From the NCBI GenBank assembly GCA_023807065.1, contig JAJJLU010003968.1:1-22348 (forward strand): a stretch of 22,348 nucleotides of DNA, given 5' to 3'. Source of the DNA: Isotricha intestinalis (taxonomy: Eukaryota; Ciliophora; Litostomatea; Vestibuliferida; Isotrichidae). A model generated the notes under the pieces. That model made no database searches. It had not been told where the DNA came from and was given only the letters and a program-made list of their open reading frames with translations. A program made the position numbers and the translations under genes. Of the stretch, positions 16,426-22,348 are shown in pieces; position 1 is the first letter of the stretch, and each line of letters starts with the position of its first letter.

Positions 16426-16708
16426 GAAAGAAAATAATATAAATGAAATAAATGAAGATAGTAAAACTATTAAGGATGAATGAATTAATAATGATAATAT
16501 AAAAAATGATTTAAGCATTTAAATTCAATCTTCTATAAATTTTTCAATTGAATAAAAATTAATTATAAATAAATTAGGAAAAGAAAATTTTATAAAATTA
16601 TTTGATGTTATGACTTTAATTTAAATCATAATGCCTTTCCAGAAAAGCCTTGAAAGTAAAATTAAAAAATTTAAAAAACACAAAAATCCAAATCAAAATC
16701 TTAAATAA
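16426..16708 (+). pseudogene. Coding-like tail after the prefoldin relic, possible NEK-kinase-type end
   Basis: The shifted frame continues past the expected end of prefoldin 3 with a polar stretch, a TGA at about 16480, and three TAA. It ends in two TAA codons from 16706. One part reads KLIINKLGKENFIKLFDVM. The spacing of LG, F and the following hydrophobic residues resembles the short C-terminal motif seen after some NEK-family kinases, but no kinase domain is near. It may be a second relic fused by decay, an extended prefoldin tail, or chance. Confidence in the NEK likeness is low. Confidence 0.25.
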
Positions 16709-16779
16709 TAAATTACCATTATTTCAAAATTAAATAAATTAAAAAATAAATAAAAACTCATAATTCCTAAAAAAGTATT

Positions 16780-19700
16780 TTAAATATTCTTCTCATTTTT
16801 TTTCTTTATATAATTAAAAGGATTAAAAAGTTCTCCACTAATAAACCAAAGAGCATAAGGAACAACAAAAATTAAATAAAAAACAACGCATGCACAACAT
16901 AATACAACACAGCATTTTTTTCTAAATTTGGGACCAACTAATTGATTAAACATTTTTAAAGGATTCATAGTAAAAGTTAATCTTCCAAAAGGTTGAGGTA
17001 AATAAGGATTAACATTAGGTTCATCTCTTCCTTTTCCAACAGGATTTATATTTGAATACCATTCTGGTAAAATTTCTAATGAACATAATACTCTTCCACC
17101 TTTTTTTCCATTTTTCTCCATTTGAATCCAAAATTTTGTACCTTCTTTATCATCTTCTTTTGATAAAAATTCTATATTTGAAAATATTTTCTCATTATCT
17201 GGTAATTTCTTATAGTATTCACGAGATAATTTTATTGGACAATCTAATAAATTTGAGTAATTTATTAAATATTTTAAATTAAGTCTTGAACCACATATAT
17301 AATCATCTCTTGCTAATATATCATTATCATATACTTGGATTGTTAAATCATATTTATTTCTTGGTAATTTTATTGGGATTTTATTTCTCCAATTAAATGA
17401 TGCTCTTCCAGTTTGACATCTATAATGAATATCAGTTGAATGTTTATCTTTCATATCAATATAACTTAAAACATATATATCTGAAGTATCTTCGATATCT
17501 AAATTTTCCATTTCTTCAGTTTCATATATTATAAATCTACATTCTAATAAACTGTCAGGTTGTGGTCTTATATTCCATGGTATCATATCATTTCTTTGTT
17601 CTTTATCAAATATTTCTAACCATAATTTTACTTCACCTTGAGAACCTTGAGCATCAATATTATATAATTGTCTTGTTTCTATTGGTTTATTCTTTATATT
17701 TTTCCATTCATTATCAAAAAATCTATCTTCTAAATCTATAGCTGTTTCTCCTATTAATTCATCTTTAAATACTTGATCATAATCATATACTTGTAATGTT
17801 AATGTCCCATTTCCAGGTAATTCAGTTAATATATCATAATATTTATACCAATTACAATCTGTTTTATTTTCTTGATAATTGTTCTTTTCATTAACTTTTA
17901 TTTCATTACCTAATTTAATTACTATATAAGGGTCACTTTCTGAAAAAGTGTCTTTTTTAGCTAAGTGATTTAATGTTAATATATATATTCTTATTATTAC
18001 ATTTCTTTTAATTAATAATTTTCTTGATATATCATCAAATTCATTTAAGAATGATAATTCTTTTGGAATTTTACCACCAAATTCATTTTTAATATTATTA
18101 ATAAAATCATTATGTTCTTTTATTTTATCATTTTCTGCAATTCTAATTAATCCTTTAAAATGACCATATGGTTTTGTATCAAAAGATTGTTTAATTGAAT
18201 TTAAAGCTTCTTGTTCATCATATTCTTCAAATAATTTTCTTATTGGAGCTTTAAGTTTTTTTGACATTATAATTTTTTTTGCAGGAAATCTTTTTACTAT
18301 TTTATTATCTATATCACTTAAAGCATCAAATATATCAATATGATTTTTTTTATCCTCGTATTTCCCTCTAACTAATTGACATGTTATAAAAGGAGGAACA
18401 AAATTTAATTCTTTTACTTTTTCTAATTCTTTTCCAAAATATCTTCTATAATGTTTTCCATTAGTTGAGTAACTTTCTGTTGTCTGAGATAAAATTTGAT
18501 CTTCTAATGAATTTTCTTTTTTATATTTTATTGGATTATCATTTTTATTAAATCCTATTTCCATATATAAATTACTATCTGGAATTTGTGTCATATCTTC
18601 TATTAAAAAATCTGTTTTTGAATCTGATTTTTTTTGAGCTCCTGGAATTGAATAAATTTTAAATGAAGGTTTTATTACAAAATACTCTTGTTTGAATTTA
18701 TTTTTCAAAATTAAATTATGATCTATTTTTCCTTTAAACACTTTGTCTAAATCATTTGGATTATTACAAATAAAATCATTAGAAAATTCAATTGTATTTT
18801 TATTTGGATCTTCAATATTTTTTAAACCATCATTTTCATTATGAACTTTATTTTTTTTACTACTAGTATCTATTTCATCATTTTCAGGCATATTAACAAT
18901 AACTGCTCTATCACTTTCAATTAAACTATCACTATTATCAATATACTCTTTTTTAATATTATATTTTTTTTTAATTTCCTTTTTAATTTTTTCAGTCATT
19001 TCATATTCATCTTTAAACATATCGTGAGTGCCTTTAATAACACTTTTAATATTAATTAAAAAAATTCCTAATAATTGATTAACTAATCCTCCAAGGAAAT
19101 GATCATATACATTACATTGTAAATCAGGAATAAAAATATCATCTTTAGGTAATTTAACATTAAATTTAATAACACTATTAATATTAGGATTATTTCCAGC
19201 TTCATTAGGTTGAGTTTTAATAGGTTCAAAACTATCCTCTTTTTTTCCAGAAACATTAATAGAATTTAAATCAAAAGAAATAAAAGCTTTTTTAACAGGA
19301 AGAAAAGAAAGTGGTTTAATATCTCTTAAACCTAAAGCATTAATTTCAATAGTATAAGGAACAGTTTCAGGAACAATATTTAAATTATAAGCATCACTTT
19401 TATGTTCTTCATCAAATATATAAAAAGATAATAATATTTGTCCTTGAGCTTTATTACTTTTTTCTAAATATAATTGTTCCCATTTAGGTTTTATTTTCAT
19501 ATTAGTATTGATTTTGTGTTCGGAATCACTTAACCATATATAAGTATAACCTAATAAATCATCACCCATTAAATCTTTATCCATAACAGTAATTAACATA
19601 ATAGGCCAAGTTGATAAATTATCTAAATCAAATGAAATATCATTAAATATTAATGATTGATTCCATATTCCATTTGCACAATTTGATTTTGTTGTTGTTC

Positions 19701-21486
19701 TTAATTCTTTATCAAATATACGAATTATTGTATATGGATCACTTGTTCCATCTGAATCTCCTGATATTAAATATCTTGACATATATACATTTGCTACTAT
19801 AGTATAATTTTTATATGATGAAGGTTGAATTGATGTTCCTATTCCTATTAAATCTACACTTTCTTGTTTTTTTAATATATTTTCTAAATCATCTGGATCA
19901 TAATCATCTGGTCTATTTTGGGATTGTTGATTTAAATTATTTTCATCACCATCTTTAAATAAATCTGTATTACAACTATATTCATTGTCTTTCTCCCTAT
20001 TAAATATTTTTATTCTGGCTTTAATTATTCCTGAGAAATAAATTTCTTTAACTAAATTATTTATTGGTTCGGGATATAATTTAATTATAATAATATCATC
20101 ACTTAAATAAAAAGATTTTGCTTCTATTCTTTGGAATGATATAACATTACCTTTTTTATCTAATAAATATATAAATAACTCAGGTAAATGATTGATATTA
20201 TCAGAAATATTTTGATATTGAATACTATTACATAAATTCCAATCAATAGTCCTATTATTTGCTTTTTGTGGTTTAAATGTAGTATTCATATCAGCAATTG
20301 AGAAACATATACTATATTCACTATCTTTTTCAGGCAAATAATATGCTGAAAATAATTTAATGTAAATACTCCATAAATGTTTCCTACTTGTATTATTAAC
20401 TTTATTAATTAAATCTTTATCTTCAATAGGTTTTATTCCTGCAATTGGAGTCATAGAATCCATATAATTTATTTTTAAAAAAACTCGACCTTTCCATCTA
20501 GAACCTATTTCTGCATTAGTATTCATTAAATTTGCCATATTTGAATTTGATTTTACATTATAAGCTCCATATAAATTTACTATAGAAATATCACTATAAA
20601 AATCATTTAAAACATCATTTATTGATATTTCAAAAGAACCAATTAATCTATCTGAATAAACACTATTTTTATCTTTTACATAAAATACTATTTTTTGACT
20701 TATTGCAGGTTGAGAAACAGGAATTTCTATAATTTCATTCCAATAAACTGAATCATTTAAACTATCTGAAACTTTAGTTTTTTTAACAATTCCCATATAA
20801 TGACATTCAATGAATCCATTACATTCTTTATTAACTTTTTTTTCTTTATTGTAATAATCCATATCAGGTAATTCTTCAGCTTTAAATAAATATATCATTA
20901 ATTGTTTATATTCAGTTTTTATTTGAGGAGGAATCATACAATCAGAATCATTATTTAAATTAGGATTTAATTCAACTCTTTCATCATTTGAATTTAATAC
21001 ACTAATACTTAATTTTAAATACCCATTTACTTTTGTTATATCTTTTGATTCTGGATTTGCTAAAGCAATCCATAAATTTTTCATACAATGATTTTTAGAA
21101 TTATAAATATATTCAAAGTCAAATTCATATATCCCAAAATAATCTTTTCTTTTTAAATAATTTGCATCATATACTTCTATTATTATTTTTGAAGAATCTA
21201 ATATCTCATTTGTTAAATCATTTTTTTCAAAATATATATGCTCATTATATATATGAGAATTACAAGGTAAGTTTAATTTTGATGTTCTTTTTATTTCATT
21301 GAAACATATTACTTTTATTATTGGAGAAGGAGCATTATTTTCTTCTATACTAATTAAATTCTTTACTTCTTCTATTAAAATATGAACTGTATAATCTCCT
21401 TTTTTCATTAAAATAATTTCATTCTTTGGTATCAATGTTGAAGCTTCTTCTTTTAATGTTGTTTGATTTTCTTCTTTAGATGTCAT
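16780..21486 (-). CDS. Ferlin, multi-C2 tail-anchored membrane protein
   Basis: This 1568-residue protein is a complete ferlin, the class that drives calcium-controlled vesicle fusion and membrane repair. About seven C2 domains can be placed: residues 32-145, 195-310, 370-490, 558-690, 708-815, 1160-1290 and 1313-1420. The fourth (SGDSDGTSDPY then VMDKDLMGDD) and sixth (KKDTFSESDPY then DYDQVFKDE) keep the aspartates of calcium-binding loops. The first and third lack most of them and may not bind calcium. Residues 820-940 are a charged linker. A single membrane helix (about 1524-1551, with a cysteine cluster KKCCVVLCCACVV) lies at the end, followed by FNPFNYI and a short basic tail, so the bulk faces the cytoplasm. 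No DysF domain is evident. No intron is needed over 4.7 kb. It ends in TAA, 71 bp from the prefoldin relic. Confidence 0.92.
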   Translation of the reverse strand: MTSKEENQTTLKEEASTLIPKNEIILMKKGDYTVHILIEEVKNLISIEENNAPSPIIKVICFNEIKRTSKLNLPCNSHIYNEHIYFEKNDLTNEILDSSKIIIEVYDANYLKRKDYFGIYEFDFEYIYNSKNHCMKNLWIALANPESKDITKVNGYLKLSISVLNSNDERVELNPNLNNDSDCMIPPQIKTEYKQLMIYLFKAEELPDMDYYNKEKKVNKECNGFIECHYMGIVKKTKVSDSLNDSVYWNEIIEIPVSQPAISQKIVFYVKDKNSVYSDRLIGSFEISINDVLNDFYSDISIVNLYGAYNVKSNSNMANLMNTNAEIGSRWKGRVFLKINYMDSMTPIAGIKPIEDKDLINKVNNTSRKHLWSIYIKLFSAYYLPEKDSEYSICFSIADMNTTFKPQKANNRTIDWNLCNSIQYQNISDNINHLPELFIYLLDKKGNVISFQRIEAKSFYLSDDIIIIKLYPEPINNLVKEIYFSGIIKARIKIFNREKDNEYSCNTDLFKDGDENNLNQQSQNRPDDYDPDDLENILKKQESVDLIGIGTSIQPSSYKNYTIVANVYMSRYLISGDSDGTSDPYTIIRIFDKELRTTTKSNCANGIWNQSLIFNDISFDLDNLSTWPIMLITVMDKDLMGDDLLGYTYIWLSDSEHKINTNMKIKPKWEQLYLEKSNKAQGQILLSFYIFDEEHKSDAYNLNIVPETVPYTIEINALGLRDIKPLSFLPVKKAFISFDLNSINVSGKKEDSFEPIKTQPNEAGNNPNINSVIKFNVKLPKDDIFIPDLQCNVYDHFLGGLVNQLLGIFLINIKSVIKGTHDMFKDEYEMTEKIKKEIKKKYNIKKEYIDNSDSLIESDRAVIVNMPENDEIDTSSKKNKVHNENDGLKNIEDPNKNTIEFSNDFICNNPNDLDKVFKGKIDHNLILKNKFKQEYFVIKPSFKIYSIPGAQKKSDSKTDFLIEDMTQIPDSNLYMEIGFNKNDNPIKYKKENSLEDQILSQTTESYSTNGKHYRRYFGKELEKVKELNFVPPFITCQLVRGKYEDKKNHIDIFDALSDIDNKIVKRFPAKKIIMSKKLKAPIRKLFEEYDEQEALNSIKQSFDTKPYGHFKGLIRIAENDKIKEHNDFINNIKNEFGGKIPKELSFLNEFDDISRKLLIKRNVIIRIYILTLNHLAKKDTFSESDPYIVIKLGNEIKVNEKNNYQENKTDCNWYKYYDILTELPGNGTLTLQVYDYDQVFKDELIGETAIDLEDRFFDNEWKNIKNKPIETRQLYNIDAQGSQGEVKLWLEIFDKEQRNDMIPWNIRPQPDSLLECRFIIYETEEMENLDIEDTSDIYVLSYIDMKDKHSTDIHYRCQTGRASFNWRNKIPIKLPRNKYDLTIQVYDNDILARDDYICGSRLNLKYLINYSNLLDCPIKLSREYYKKLPDNEKIFSNIEFLSKEDDKEGTKFWIQMEKNGKKGGRVLCSLEILPEWYSNINPVGKGRDEPNVNPYLPQPFGRLTFTMNPLKMFNQLVGPKFRKKCCVVLCCACVVFYLIFVVPYALWFISGELFNPFNYIKKKNEKNI

Positions 21487-21652
21487 TTTTTTTCTTTTTA
21501 ATATAATTTTTATATTTTCTTTTTGTTTATTTATTTTGGGTTTTTTATATTATTTTGTAAAAATTATATGATTAATTATTTTTTATATTTATTTTATTAC
21601 AATTAATTTATTAAGCATTAAAAAAATGAGAAATTGTAAACTATTATTTAAA

Positions 21653-22348
21653 TTACTTATTAAAAAAATATATTCTTGTTTTTTCAGTCAAATCAGTTTC
21701 ACCGTAAACTGCTTCACTGATAATATTATAAATAGTAGTTTCCATAATATCATTAGAAATTAATTTTCTACTTTCTTTGTTAACAAGAGCATAACCTTCA
21801 TTAACTTCGGTAACAGTTAATTTATATTTATCTAACAATTCTCTAGAATATTTTTCTTGAATAATAAAATCTTCTTCTTCACAAAAAGTATTTTCCATTA
21901 TTTTATCCATTTCAGCAATATTTTTGGCATGACTAGTATTAGAACTTAAATGAGAAGAATTTCCTTTTGTAGCAACATTTCTTTTGTTACTAATAATATT
22001 AGTATTATTATCAGTATTTAATTCAATTTTAGCTTTATGAAAATAATTACTCATTATTTTGTCTCTAACTTCTTCATTACTTGGATAAGGAATATTATTA
22101 GACCAATCATATATTCCTAAAGGTTGATTATCTAATAAATATGTTAAATTTTTTTGAAAAGATTCTTCACATAAAATTTCTCTTGTTAAATCAGTTAAAA
22201 CAGTTTCAATAAAACATTGATGTTCATTTTCTGTTTTTTCTACATAACCTGAAATTTCTTTTAATTTAGTTTGTTTTCTTATTCAATATGTAATACTTCT
22301 TTATCTAAAACTTTATTTGAATTTTCAGCATTCCAAGTAATATTAATA
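21653..22348 (-). CDS. Unknown protein, C-terminal part, with apparent frameshift near 22280
   Basis: The gene enters from the right edge and ends in TAA at 21653. From about 22277 down, one frame is open for over 200 codons without a methionine until 22054, so that methionine is probably internal. At the edge a different frame reads INITWNAENSNKVLDKEVLHIE and stops at TAA (22281-22279). The two pieces would join if one A were added (GAA ATA in place of GAATA). No GT...AG pair of fitting phase was found, so this looks like a frameshift from mutation or assembly error. The protein is acidic and helical (CFIETVLTDLTREILCEESF, then MENTFCEEEDFIIQEKYSRE), with a serine/asparagine-rich middle. I do not recognise it. 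It lies 166 bp upstream of the ferlin on the same strand. Confidence 0.55.

Noticed and set aside
1..22348. Whole genome uses TAA/TAG as glutamine
   Set aside because: H2A.Z, kleisin, ferlin, PH protein and others have only CAA/CAG for Gln and end in TAA or TAG at sensible places.
1..22348. Programmed +1 frameshifting as in Euplotes
   Set aside because: Only one break (15436-15441) has a stop-codon +1 pattern. The others shift in the opposite sense or within A runs, and long genes here need no shifts.
1..22348. tRNA, rRNA, CRISPR, transposon or viral genes
   Set aside because: I searched by eye for tRNA B-box-like motifs, regular repeats, terminal repeats, transposase or polymerase motifs and saw none.

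Overview
This is a very AT-rich stretch (I estimate roughly four-fifths A+T) of a eukaryotic nuclear genome. The evidence is a histone H2A.Z, a GSK3 kinase, a cohesin kleisin, a ferlin, a folate-biopterin-type transporter and one gene that only reads through if a 28-nt GT...AG intron is removed. Intact genes use the standard code: glutamine is always CAA/CAG, and genes end in TAA (most), TAG or TGA. Small introns, a ferlin, mostly intronless long genes and homopolymer-rich K/N/S proteins fit a free-living or gut protist, possibly a ciliate lineage that keeps standard stop codons. That placement is inference and is weak.

Layout. 1-443 (minus) is the start of a secreted or membrane protein cut by the window edge. 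922-1317 (plus) is histone H2A.Z. 1490-2063 (minus) is a two-exon EF-hand-like gene. 2130-3740 (minus) is a K/N/S-rich protein of unknown function. 4399-5526 (plus) is GSK3. 5848-7218 (minus) is a BT1/FBT-family transporter. 7951-9690 (minus) is a lipid-anchored-looking PH-domain protein. It is divergent, over only 82 bp, from an armadillo-type protein at 9773-11461 (plus). 11863-12660 (minus) is a basic protein of unknown function, possibly frameshifted at its end. 13510-15267 (plus) is a Rad21/Rec8 kleisin with both conserved ends present. 15345-16708 holds a divergent pair of damaged genes: an MSP/VAP-domain gene (minus) and a prefoldin subunit 3 gene (plus). 16780-21486 (minus) is a full ferlin. 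21653-22348 (minus) is a partial unknown gene with an apparent frameshift.

Most genes are housekeeping and the neighbours do not form one pathway. H2A.Z and the kleisin act on chromatin; ferlin, PH protein and transporter act at membranes; GSK3 signals; the ARM protein may carry cargo to the nucleus. Intergenic gaps are nearly pure A/T, with A-rich tracts just before most start codons.

The most unusual part is 15345-16708. The prefoldin 3 reading frame is clearly recognisable, yet carries several in-frame TAA/TAG codons, two TGA and a frameshift. Its codons are richer in third-position G/C than those of neighbouring genes. It is either a decayed copy or DNA from a lineage that reads TAA/TAG as an amino acid. 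Its divergent neighbour, the MSP-domain gene, has two frameshifts and ATA where the start ATG should be, which favours a dead locus. Apparent single-base frameshifts in A runs also occur at 11866-11873 and near 22280, so assembly error in homopolymers has to be kept in mind.
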